From: Vanessa cardui
Lineage: Eukaryota; Arthropoda; Insecta; Lepidoptera; Nymphalidae
Direction of reading: 5' to 3'
Length of the DNA stretch: 64,000 bases
NCBI RefSeq assembly: GCF_905220365.1
Contig: NC_061138.1
Coordinates: 5,223,814 to 5,287,813, forward strand
Within the stretch, counting starts at the first letter, position 1; each line of letters starts with the position of its first letter. The translations under genes were made by a program, and so were the position numbers. Positions 38,139-47,485 of the stretch are shown one piece after another. The notes under the pieces were generated by a model, which saw only the letters and a program-made list of their open reading frames with translations, did not search any database and had not been told where the DNA came from.

Positions 38139-41100
38139 CTATAAATATACATAAATCCTCTTTACTTAACTTATGTATTTTTTTTACATATGCATATATT
38201 TATATCATAGGATATCTTTTATGTTATACTAATAAATAATAATTTTTAAAGTTCCTTTGAAGCTTTACATATTTTTGTTGTTAATACATAATAGTAGAAA
38301 TTCTAATGTTACCGTGTAATGACACAAAAAGCTTGTGTTAGGAAAGGAGACAGGTAAGAACCTGCGACTTTCCATAAGCCACGTATACCATTGAGCTATT
38401 GGTGTTAAATATATAAATAAAATATTATTTATTAGACCTTGAGATGAATCTTTCTTTGATATGAGTTGCGGGGCCGCAGTCAGCACGGAGACATGAGGCG
38501 GGGGAGGCGGCACGAGAGGGCGAAGCAGGCGAGGCGGGGCCCCTGGCGGAGGGCCTGGCGGGCGTAGGCCCCCGCGAGACGGGAGTCCTGGCGGAGGACC
38601 CGGTGGGGCCCCTGTTGGCATACCGGGCACTCCTAGAAGATATTATTAGAAAATAAAGTCACAATACAATCGTCAATATAACCATTTATGGCTCGGAAAT
38701 AATTTCAAAAGACTCAATACCTGTAAGTCCATGTGCTCCCACAGGGTGCGGGCCAGGTGGGGGTCCTGGGGGCGCTCCGGGAGGAACTCCGGGAGGTACG
38801 CCAGGCGGAGCGCCAGGCGGGGCACCGGGCGGTCGCAACATGGGCGGCCGCATTCCTTACAAGCAAAATAGAATATACAACAACAATAGCCTGTAAATTC
38901 CCACTGCTGGGCTAAAGGCCTCCTCTCCCTTTGAGGAGAAGGTTTGGAACATATTCCAACACGCTGTTCCAATGTGGGTTGGTGGAATACAAATGTCGCA
39001 GAATTTCTATGAAATTTGTCACATGCAGGTTTCCTCATGATGTTTTCCTTCACCGCTGAGCACGAGATGAATTATAAAGACAAATTAAGCACATGAATCA
39101 GCAGTGCTTGCCTGGGTTTGAACCCGCAATCATCGGTTAAGATGCAGGCGTTCTAACCACTGGGCCATCTCGACTCTTATATACCTAAATAGAATATAAT
39201 TTACACAAACCCATACAATACGTATCGCTTTACTTATTTTAACAAATTGCGTTCTTACCCGGTGGTAACAATGGCGGTGGCATCTGTCTCATCTCAGCTC
39301 CAGGCGGCTCGAGTGTGAAGTCGTGGTGGTTATGATGGTGGCCACCGTGACCTTCATTATCGCTGTCCGAGTCGCTGTCCCTTCCAGTTGAACGCTTAAG
39401 AGCAGTTAGTCTGAAAAAAAAACCAGAAATTGTTGACTTAACGCTACTTTAAGCTAAAGGTAAATTTGGATTTGATTATAAATGTATGACAAAATATAAA
39501 TTACCTATGATCAATGATGATTAAACAGCTAACCATAAGCTAAACTACAAACCATAGCTCTTGGATACAGAGGCGAAATATGTGTCTCTAGATTTGTGTT
39601 TATAAATCCATAAGCTAAACTACAAACCATAGCTCTTGGATACAGAGGCGAAATATGTGTCTCTAGATTTGTGTTTATAAATCCAAAAGGCAATAGCCTT
39701 TTGAAAATAACTACGTAAATATAAAATTCTAAAATAAGATTTATCATGATAATTTCATTTAAATAAAACTTCAAGTTGTAAGACATTTTTGGCGGATTTT
39801 ACATGAGTACATTATTTATAATTTCATAAAATTATTATTCCCATTTTATTTACTCATTTATAAGATGTCTGTGATTCTTGACATAATTTCTTTCTTTCTG
39901 ATATTTGAGTCATATTGTGACCTAAATTTATCCAAAGTTTTGAACAAATATATATTTTAAACTCTGAATATTCTTGGAAAGAGTTGTAAGAATCATTCAC
40001 TCATAAGAGTTTTTAATCTGGCTTCGAAATTTAAATTAATTTCCAGTTTTCAATTGAAACAATATAATTGTATAATAAAAATGTACTTTAAAAGTTTAAA
40101 ATCATGGTTTGTACAAACCTTGCATTCAAATCAGCTGCTCTGTCTCTTTCCCTCTTCCTATGTACTTCCTCCATCTCTTTCATGAAGTCGTCTATGTTCT
40201 GCCCGGAGAGCGCCAACATTCTCTGTTGTAATGACGTTGGCTTCGGCGCTTGAGTCGATTGGGCCAATGGTGGCGATGGGGCACGATCATCCTCCATAGC
40301 TTCACCATCAAGATCTTCCAACACATGTGATTTTTGTTGTGGTAACTGTAAATATATTAACATGATTATGGATCATTACATAGTATAAAACAAAGTCGCT
40401 TACTACTGTCTGTCCCTGTGTACGCTTAGATATTTAAAATTACGCAACAGATTTTGATGAGGCTTTTTTTTATTGATAGATAGTAATTCGAGATCAAGGT
40501 TTTTGTATATAATACATGGAAAATATAGTAAAGAAACAATAATAATTTTAGATATTTCTAATGTAATGTAATAAATAAACAAATACTGTAGAATATTTAG
40601 TATCAGTATTGCACCCGTGTGACGCCGGGGCGGGTCACTAGTGTGGAATAATAATATTACTTTATCACGCTGGTGGTAAAGCTTTGTGCAACCACATTAG
40701 GGTATGTAACAAGCAGAAAAACATAGTCTTGTTGTACTCCAGTTTGAAGTGTGAGTTTGACAGTGTTACTAAATAAATAAATAAATAAACTACATGCACT
40801 GCATCGGCAAAACTCGTAAAACTATACATATTAATTCTTAATATCTGTGGCATATTGACAATGTAAGGAATGATAAACATTTCTTACAGCACCAATATCT
40901 ATGATTGATAATGCATAATAAAGTATCGTATAAGATTTAAACCAATTTTCAATATAATCTTAATAAATACTTTTTTTATGGTATAGGTTGGCGGACGAGC
41001 ATATGGGCCACCTGATGGTAAGTGGTCACAATCACCCATAGACAATGACGCTGTAAGAAATATTAACTATTCCTTACATCGTCAATGTGCCACCAACCTT

Positions 41101-43984
41101 GGGAACTAAGATGTTATGTCCCTTGTGCCTGTAATTACACTGGCTCACTCACCCTTCAAACCGGAACACAACATTACTGAATTTTGTTACCCAGATGGGA
41201 TTGCACAAAGCCCTACCACCAAGTAAATTATATAATGGTTATACTAATACATATGCTTCAATACCAATTTACTTAACAAGTATACATACACATGTCCCAG
41301 GAGGTCCTTCATCGGGGAGATCAGAGAAGCGAAGACTCTTCTTCTCCTTGTGCATTTTGTCCATTTTCGCAGCTTCTAAGAGCAAACCTTCAAAGTCTGG
41401 TGGTGGACCACACGGGACACCCGGTGGTTCTATCCCTAAAGGTCTTTCCTTGAATGTAGAAAATATATATTAAATTTTTTAAAATCTTATTTAAACAAAA
41501 ATTTGAAGAAGGATTGATTTTTTTTTTTGACTATGATTCTTTGTTAGTATTACAGAAATTTGTGGTTGTTAAAAATTAACAGATATTTGATTTTGATTGG
41601 ATATAGTGGAATACAAGAAAATATGCAAGTCTAAATAATTGCTATTAACAAAATATGAGTCGATTATTATCAATATCGGAAGCTAACAAAATTTGTTTAT
41701 GAAATCTCAAGCTTTTAGGATAGGAGTATTACAAAACTATAGTAACATATCAAACTTAGAAGCAATTCAGTTGTATACATTTTTCTCAAAATTCCAACAT
41801 TTAATTAAAGTTTAAATGTTTTTTTTTTTTGTTTTGAAGGTTACAACCTAATTTCATTTAAATAGGCTATTTGACTACTTTCTAAAATCCATTTTATATT
41901 ATTTGGTAGAGGTTAAGGAACCCAGTAAAAGTTGATTTATTTATTTCTAGTACATATTTGCCGAAAAATATCATATTAAAATATCCATATTTAAATAGCG
42001 CGCGAAAACGCTACTTGGACAATATGGCACTGAAATAGGGTCGGTGACATCACTTTCCTGTGGTACATAAAGTAGAAAAGCTGAGTTAACAAGATAGTAA
42101 CTTATCATAAGCCCAGCCAATTAGGAGTGTTTTGTGTCACATAACAAATGTTTGAAAAAATGCATTTTTATTTATGGATTTTTGAATAAATTAAGTATTA
42201 TTTTCAATTTTCGTTAATACATAACCATTTTTAAACTCACAATTTACACTGATTACAATATTTGACACTTTATTTATCGCATTTTCACATAGCCTATTGC
42301 AGAAAAAATGCAAATAGTTATTTTCTTGTTAAAGCTTGAATTACAATATTGTAATTTCAATCAAGTACAAAGGCTGCAATTCTTTAAGCAAATAGCATTA
42401 ATTACAAATAAAAAAGGACATCTTACTCTATACACTGAGTCTTTCTTCAGGATTGGTCTAACTGGCAAATTAGGATGAACTGTATCCATTGGCAGAGGTA
42501 TTTGTGAAGGGACATTACCATAAATGAGATTATCAGGAACCTGAAACATAAAAAAATATTAAGATATCTATCAAAAAAGTGTATACATTTAAAAATACTC
42601 CTGTTATTAGTAAACATCTTTGCTTTCATCATTATGTTTAGCTTATTAAGGTAGGGCTACCTGTAATGATTATGTTAAGAAAAAAATATGAGGTTATTTC
42701 TATCAAAAAGTACTCTATAGGAGCCTGGATGTAGAAGTCGACACAGTTACAACTCTGCCTCCAATTAAACTCTTTCTGCTAAAGCCATATGCCAATCCAT
42801 TGGATTATGAGATTGTGGGACTAAATATTAATAAATGGGGGCTGTTAAAAATACTTAAGTATTATTATTTTATCTTTATGTTGTTTACACATATAATGAT
42901 GTATTACCTTGAATGTTACCGATATCGATTATTAATTTTAAGTGTTTAGTGATAAGTCGATGGTGTAAGTTTTACAACAAATTAAAATAATAAATTTACA
43001 TACAATAATATATATATGTATATCATAAGATTTTTTGTCATAATTTTAATAAATTATAGATTAAATAATTGAATTATAAATCCTGTTTTATATCTTTTTA
43101 TAAAATTATAAGTCATACTTGTAATGTGGGTAGAGGAATATCATCTATTTGCACAGATTGAGCATGCTTCACAGATTCATAATATGATATTAAATGAGCT
43201 CTTCTTTTATCATACTCCATCTCCTGACGCTTAAGTTCTACCCACTTTTCTGGATCATCTTTATCCTGAAATGAGAAATTAACAAATTCCATTACATATT
43301 TTCTATAACCTAATATAGTAATATGCATGAATCTAATTACAAATTGAAAAAGTATTGAACCATGTTGTGCGATAACCAATTAGAACTTTGACGACAAGAA
43401 TTATTGGATCATATTAAAAATATTATAATTGTATTACACTCAAAATATTCAGATTCAATGCATTCCATCTAAATCTATAAGTTAAAAACAACAATACCAA
43501 AATGTATACATTATTGACATTGCCAAAAATATAATTACTTACATACATCTTCAAGACCCTGTCAAAAGTCTCTCGTAATTTTTTTCTCTTTTCCTTCAAT
43601 ACTTTCTCATTGAGAGGTGATGGTTGCAATACATTATACTCTGTAAAATAAATCATGAATGGGAATCATTCTAAAAACGTCAGATGATAAGAAAAATACA
43701 ATAAATGTTCAAACAAACCCATTTCATCGATTTTTTGTAATTCCTCTAAGATCTGTGTGGGGTCTTTCATTTTAAGAACCGCCGCTCTTACCATCTGTCT
43801 TTGCCTTTTATTTTTCTTTAGTTCTTTCTTTCGAGCCTCCTTTCCTATTAAAATTAAACCAAATATTTAATAAATAAAGTAGCTTTGGTTAAATAACTCA
43901 ACGACATTACATATACTTACTTGCTTGATCCGTGGGGTTCATGTATTTACCACTCTTGGTGGTATTAATGGATCGCCGACCCAT
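37930..43984 (-). CDS. WBP11: WW domain-binding protein 11 (WBP11/SIPP1), complete, 11 coding exons
   Basis: Nuclear pre-mRNA splicing factor. In mammals it binds the WW domain of PQBP1 and protein phosphatase 1. Exons 5' to 3': 43984-43921, 43844-43719, 43640-43543, 43265-43119, 42540-42427, 41448-41290, 40345-40119, 39410-39259, 38855-38721, 38632-38438, 38138-37930. All have GT-AG borders and compatible phases, giving 541 residues against about 641 in human. The N-terminus (MGRRSINTTKSGKYMNPTDQ) is the conserved Wbp11 family start, with a basic stretch KKELKKNKRQRQ at about 28-39. An SLRF motif at 221-224 corresponds to the mammalian PP1-docking region. An Asp/Ser plus His cluster lies at 323-342, proline-rich PPG/PPPG repeats at about 347-453, and a conserved C-terminus runs from ISAKPQIRN to the final KEMEGLL. 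The start ATG has A at -3 and G at +4. Confidence 0.95.
38438..38632 (-). CDS. WBP11: WBP11 coding exon 10 (residues 408-472)
   Basis: Encodes more PPGPPPG-type repeats, a run of five prolines, then VSVLTAAPQLISKKDSSQ, matching the vertebrate 'VLSAPPNLI' segment that follows the proline-rich region. Confidence 0.94.
38721..38855 (-). CDS. WBP11: WBP11 coding exon 9 (residues 363-407)
   Basis: Encodes MRPPMLRPPGAPPGAPPGVP and further PPG repeats. It is very GC-rich. The 3' splice site CTTGTAAG lies only 22 nt beyond the tail of an inserted SINE. Confidence 0.93.
38866..39198 (-). mobile_element. Family A SINE in WBP11 intron 8, with 12-bp flanking duplication
   Basis: AAATAGAATATA lies at both 38866-38877 and 39187-39198 (plus-strand reading). 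The SINE is on the minus strand, the same sense as WBP11. Its head GTCGAGATGGCCCAGTGG is near 39175 and its TTGTTGTTG tail at 38878. About 10 bp of extra sequence separates the head from the upstream duplication. It is full length, including the GGTTCAAACCC box. Confidence 0.9.
39259..39410 (-). CDS. WBP11: WBP11 coding exon 8 (residues 312-362)
   Basis: Encodes RLTALKRSTG, an alternating Asp/Ser run (DSDSDSDNEG), a His cluster (HGGHHHNHHD) and the first proline-rich segment ending LLPPG. The Asp/Ser run is a plausible casein-kinase-type phosphorylation patch (inference). Confidence 0.95.
39533..39685. repeat. Exact 75-bp tandem duplication in WBP11 intron 7
   Basis: The unit CCATAAGCTAAACTACAAAC... 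ending GTGTTTATAAAT occurs at 39533-39607 and again, without a mismatch, at 39608-39682, followed by three further bases of the period. The unit length is a multiple of three, so a minus-strand open frame repeats 25 residues; that frame is intronic and not a gene. The identity implies a very recent duplication or an assembly artefact. Confidence 0.95.
40119..40345 (-). CDS. WBP11: WBP11 coding exon 7 (residues 237-311)
   Basis: Encodes an acidic/proline linker, then TSLQQRMLALSGQNIDDFMK and a charged helix ending ADLNA, equivalent to the vertebrate LTPLQAMMLRMAGQ block. A family D repeat begins 28 nt upstream of the acceptor. Confidence 0.95.
40374..40643 (+). repeat. Family D repeat in WBP11 intron 6
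   Basis: It runs from 'cattacatagtataaaacaa' to GCCGGGGCGGGTCACTAGTG, antisense to WBP11. It is the longest family D copy in the window, and its start lies 28 nt from the exon 7 acceptor. Confidence 0.7.
40671..40925 (+). repeat. Family E repeat, left arm of an inverted pair
   Basis: It begins TGGTGGTAAAGCTTTGTGCA, then 'gttgtactccagtttgaagt', an inserted (AAAT)n run near 40770-40790, 'ggcatattgacaatgtaagg', 'catttcttacagcaccaata'. It is more decayed than its inverted partner at 40980-41221. Confidence 0.65.
40980..41221 (-). repeat. Family E repeat, right arm of an inverted pair
   Basis: The plus-strand reading has 'ggcggacgagcatatgggcc', 'acctgatggtaagtggtcac', 'cttacatcgtcaatgtgcca', 'tgtcccttgtgcctgtaatt' and TTGCACAAAGCCCTACCACC, exactly the family E order in reverse. 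The 41195-41473 plus-strand open frame starts in this repeat and is not a gene. Confidence 0.75.
41290..41448 (-). CDS. WBP11: WBP11 coding exon 6 (residues 184-236)
   Basis: Encodes a Gly/Pro linker (GIEPPGVPCGPPPDFEG), then KKSLRFSDLPDEGPPGTC. Two overlapping donors are present (GTGTAT after 41292 and GTATGT after 41290). Only the second keeps phase 0 with exon 7, so I end the exon at 41290. Confidence 0.92.
41871..42298 (+). mobile_element. Family H element with 10-bp terminal inverted repeats
   Basis: AATAGGCTAT at 41871-41880 is the exact reverse complement of ATAGCCTATT at 42289-42298. The 428-bp interior has no open frame and matches the copy at 33967 over its left 300 bp or more. The form is that of a non-autonomous DNA transposon; the superfamily is not assignable by eye. 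It lies in WBP11 intron 5. Confidence 0.65.
42427..42540 (-). CDS. WBP11: WBP11 coding exon 5 (residues 146-183)
   Basis: Encodes VPDNLIYGNVPSQIPLP then RPILKKDSVYR. The ILKK motif followed by S and an aromatic residue corresponds to ILKKTSAY in the vertebrate protein. Confidence 0.95.
43119..43265 (-). CDS. WBP11: WBP11 coding exon 4 (residues 97-145)
   Basis: Encodes 49 residues from DKDDPEKWVELKRQEMEYDK through YYESVKHAQ to DDIPLPTLQ, matching the helical YEQKRAQL...VKNAQ region and the IPLP motif of vertebrate WBP11. Confidence 0.95.
43543..43640 (-). CDS. WBP11: WBP11 coding exon 3 (residues 64-96)
   Basis: Encodes EYNVLQPSPLNEKVLKEKRK and the following RETFDRVLKMY. It is bounded by a TTTTACAG acceptor and a GTAAGT donor in phase 0. 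Confidence 0.95.
43719..43844 (-). CDS. WBP11: WBP11 coding exon 2 (residues 22-63)
   Basis: Encodes the lysine/arginine-rich helix (ARKKELKKNKRQRQMVR), the likely nuclear-localising part, and ILEELQKIDEM. The acceptor is TTAATAG and the donor GTTTGT. Confidence 0.95.
43921..43984 (-). CDS. WBP11: WBP11 coding exon 1 (residues 1-21)
   Basis: Encodes the family-specific N-terminus up to PTDQA and ends in phase 1 at a GTAAGT donor. Confidence 0.95.
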
Positions 43985-45289
43985 GATTGGATTTAGATTT
44001 ATTTACTTACTACCTATGAACACAACTATTTTATTGAATATTTTTATTAAGAACCTATAATAAACAAAAACCAGCGCCGCTATCAATCCGACATTTAATC
44101 AAATGTCATGTCATTTGACATTTCAAAAGCTCATAGACAATATATAGATAATTGTAAAGTTTAGTAACAGATTAAAAATAAAAGTGAAAGGAAGATTTTC
44201 AAAGTTTAGGAACATAATGCTCTACCCTATTCGTATATGGATACTTCCAATATATTTGTATTACGAATAGGATTTCAATAATTACGTACAGAATAGAGTA
44301 ATAATGAACCATGAAATAATAACATTCACAGCTACGCTATCTAAACATAGCGTAGAAAAATTTAAATACCAATTTATTATTTATATAGATATATATAGAT
44401 TTAAAAAAATGTAGGTCTGACTTCAATCTAATATTTTGCTTATACTTTATAGACATCCTTAGAGGCTGTTTTCTTGTCAATCACAATCACATTTATTACG
44501 TTAATTTACGTCAAAGCTTCTTTTAGCTCGCGTGGCAATTCTAAAACAAGTCTTTCTCCAGTCCCACCAGATTTTGACGAGATACTACAGAAATAAATTA
44601 ACTATTACACGCTTTGGAATACCTACATACAACACACACAGTTTAATTTTATATAGCATTATCATCTTAACTTAATAAATATTGATGTAATTGAAAAAAC
44701 ATTCAAAAGAGACCAGAATAACTTAAGCTACTTCACAATAGATTGGTAGATATTCATATGGCAGAATTATATCACATCACATATATGTAAGATTTTTTAT
44801 TTTTGGTCAATGCACAGCATGGAACAAAAGGAAAAAGCCCGCATGTTTACTCCCTCTCATTTATTCAACATTTATTTAATAAAAACATGTACTGTGAGTG
44901 TGAGCTGCAGTCTTACCGATAAAATATACCAAATTTCTAACAACATTGTAATGATCAAGATAATAAGGCAGGTAGAGTAACTTTACAAAGTTTTATATTT
45001 CAATAGATATTTTTAAGGGGAGAGTATAATAAAACAAACAGTATCTAATATTTTTAAATGAAAACGAGGATTTACAATTAAATGAATGCATGGTTACAAT
45101 AATCTCTTACAAATCTTACAGTCTTTAGCTTCAATTGTTTTTACGGTTTCTTAAACTAGTAATCCGAATAATAGGGAAATATTTTTTTTAAGTTGATCCT
45201 TTCAGGGCGGACATAAGCGATACAGTGGGTTTACATAACATAGGTAATGTTTTAAATTTTACCTCATTATTGCATTAACATAAGAATTA

Positions 45290-45362
45290 ACAATATTAAA
45301 TGCTTAAATATATATATACAAATATGAACTAAAACTAGTTACTGTATAAATCTTGACTTATA
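45290..45362 (+). repeat. Family J repeat fragment
   Basis: The sequence 'attaaatgcttaaatatata', 'acaaatatgaactaaaacta', 'gttactgtataaatcttgac' repeats what is seen at 33835 and 23849, truncated before the GACCGCG block. Confidence 0.5.
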
Positions 45363-45529
45363 AATAATCTTCATTATTGCATTGATATTTCTTCGCCCGT
45401 TGTTTAAAAATATAAGCAAAAATAAATATAATTTATTTTTTCAAGTAGTGGAAACCCTTAGAAAGTCTTACATTATGTCAGATTTATACCAGGTTATGTG
45501 GAATTCTTAGTTCTTACCCCCTAAATCCT

Positions 45530-45760
45530 CTGCGATGGTCTTGGCAAGGAACAGAGATGTCAGATGTCATGGATAGCATTACGCTATAATCAGGGCTCTT
45601 CCGTGATATGCTCCCTTCGTGGCTCAATAGACCTTTCCTCGGGGGACCTAGGTACTTTTTCTCCACCCGCACTCCCTACTAGGGCTTGCTCGAAGCTATC
45701 CCACATTTCAGCCTGCTCTGAGATCCTAAGGTCCTCAGCAGTTTTTCCTTTTTGTTTTAA
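45530..45760 (-). pseudogene. Unidentified coding-like fragment, possibly a dead retroposon
   Basis: On the minus strand this more GC-rich patch reads KQKGKTAEDLRISEQAEMWD, then SFEQALVGSAGGEKVPRSPE, before a stop near 45590, followed by sequence reading LAKTIAEDLGG in another frame. The composition is more coding-like than its surroundings. I do not recognise the protein and see no good splice sites. A fragment of a retroposon reading frame is my best guess; a small exon of an unknown gene is the alternative. Confidence 0.25.
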
Positions 45761-47340
45761 ATTATGTATATAAAAAAATGCTGGCCATGGAATATAAATT
45801 AGTAAACAACAAACAAATACCATGTGACAGAAACGGTTCCCATAGACGAACGTCCCAGGCTATTGTATAGAGCATTTTCCTAGTCTTGATCGTGGGAACG
45901 TAAAATCGTTGAATGTCTCATTCATCAATGACCTCTGAGTAATTTGTTGTACTATGCACCTAGATATATGTTCCATTGTAATATTATTATACTAACTTTT
46001 TATAAAGTTACACAATAGGCTTATACAATTTTGAAATATTTTTTTTACCGAATACGAGTAAAATTTCGAGGCTGAGTTCAATTTATTTCTTTTAATACCT
46101 GAGTATCTATGTTGATAAAACAAAAGGGTTCTTTGTTTATTTTTATGGCTTAACAGCATTACATGAAAGATTAGAAGAATAAAGGTAAAATATTATATTG
46201 TATTATAAATTAAGTCTAATCAAATAAATTAAAGCATTATCAAGGATTATTTTAATTTCTACCTAGATGAACTTGCATATCAACTTTAAAACAGGATTTA
46301 GACTTAGGTTAAAATATCAATTAGCTTTAAAAGGTTAACAAAGCTAATCGGATCAACTTTGATCTAATTTTAGACTTTTATAAATTAATAAATATAATTC
46401 GTACATTCTATTTATATAAAACAAATTTACATTAACCTTATATTATTGTATAGTATCTAGAATGTTACCACATTTAAGTAGAATTTATTAGAGTAATATT
46501 CTATTTACAGTTTTGAATAGAATTCTCCTATCACTATAGTCATTTTTAAATAGGCTTTTTAATAAGAGGATTCTTTATTTATTAATTATTATTATTTGGA
46601 TCGACCAATCAAAAAGATTTATAAAAAAATCTAAATTCAAAATATAGTTTATTAAAATAAAATTTTATAAGTGTTCGTGATTTTACAAGACTAGATAAAA
46701 TTTTAAGTTACTACCGGCCCTACTACCGATCCCAATGTAGATACGACGGAGAAGATTTCGTTACGAATTCCCATTTCGAGAATTGTCATGGCCACGGATA
46801 ATATCGGTAAGGAGGATTTCATAATCTATATATATACATATTATATTAAATATAACTAGACACTGTATTTATTGAAACTATATTTAAATTTAGAATATCA
46901 GTTATGAAGATGAATTGTATTCGATTTTATTGATATAAATCCAATTGTTGGTCACAACAGGCGAATTTCTCGATCAAATAAATCTCACAATACAACTGAC
47001 AATATCAATTGGCATAATTGCGAGATGATTATATATTCTCAGAACATAGCGGCACATTAAGATTGGCATCGGCGGAAGTCGATATGCCTTAAATAGAACA
47101 AATGTAAATCTTCAAATTAATACAATATGTCTTATATTTCTGACGTTTAATTTTCAGTGGAATCTTTTTCATTAATGTTGAATAAATTTTAGATTGTTTG
47201 AAGTTAATTAATAACTCAATCAATAGCAAAGAATAAAGTATCACAATGACTTAATAATGTTTTAATGTTATCCACAGCTAGATTTTCTACGTTTTCCAAC
47301 TTTCGCCGGCGGTTTTTCCGAACCGATACGACATGGGAAC

Positions 47341-47485
47341 CTACAAGAAAAGAGCCCACTCCTTTCTTAAAGGCCGGCAACGCACCTGCAAGCCTCCTAT
47401 TGTTGCAGATGTCCATGGGCGGTGGTAGTCACTTTCCATCAGGTGACCCTCCTGCTCGTTTGCCACCTATTCCATAAAAAAAAAA
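47341..47485 (+). repeat. Retroposon 3' tail, widespread lepidopteran type
   Basis: The sequence 'aaaagagcccactcctttct', 'aaaggccggcaacgcacctg', 'gttgcagatgtccatgggcg', 'ccatcaggtgaccctcctgc', 'tcgtttgccacctattccat' and a terminal poly-A match a repeat tail I know to be common in moths and butterflies. The short frames here on both strands are repeat-derived. Confidence 0.75.

Noticed and set aside
37814..38152. 112-codon minus-strand open frame over the last WBP11 exon
   Set aside because: It is an off-frame shadow. The frame with RFVPSALRV and KEMEGLL matches WBP11 and is consistent in phase with exon 10.
38673..39053. 126-codon minus-strand open frame
   Set aside because: It runs through the intronic SINE and then the wrong frame of WBP11 exon 9. 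It has no independent support.
39529..39786. Open frame with a duplicated 25-residue segment
   Set aside because: The repetition is caused by the 75-bp tandem duplication in an intron. It is not a repeat protein.
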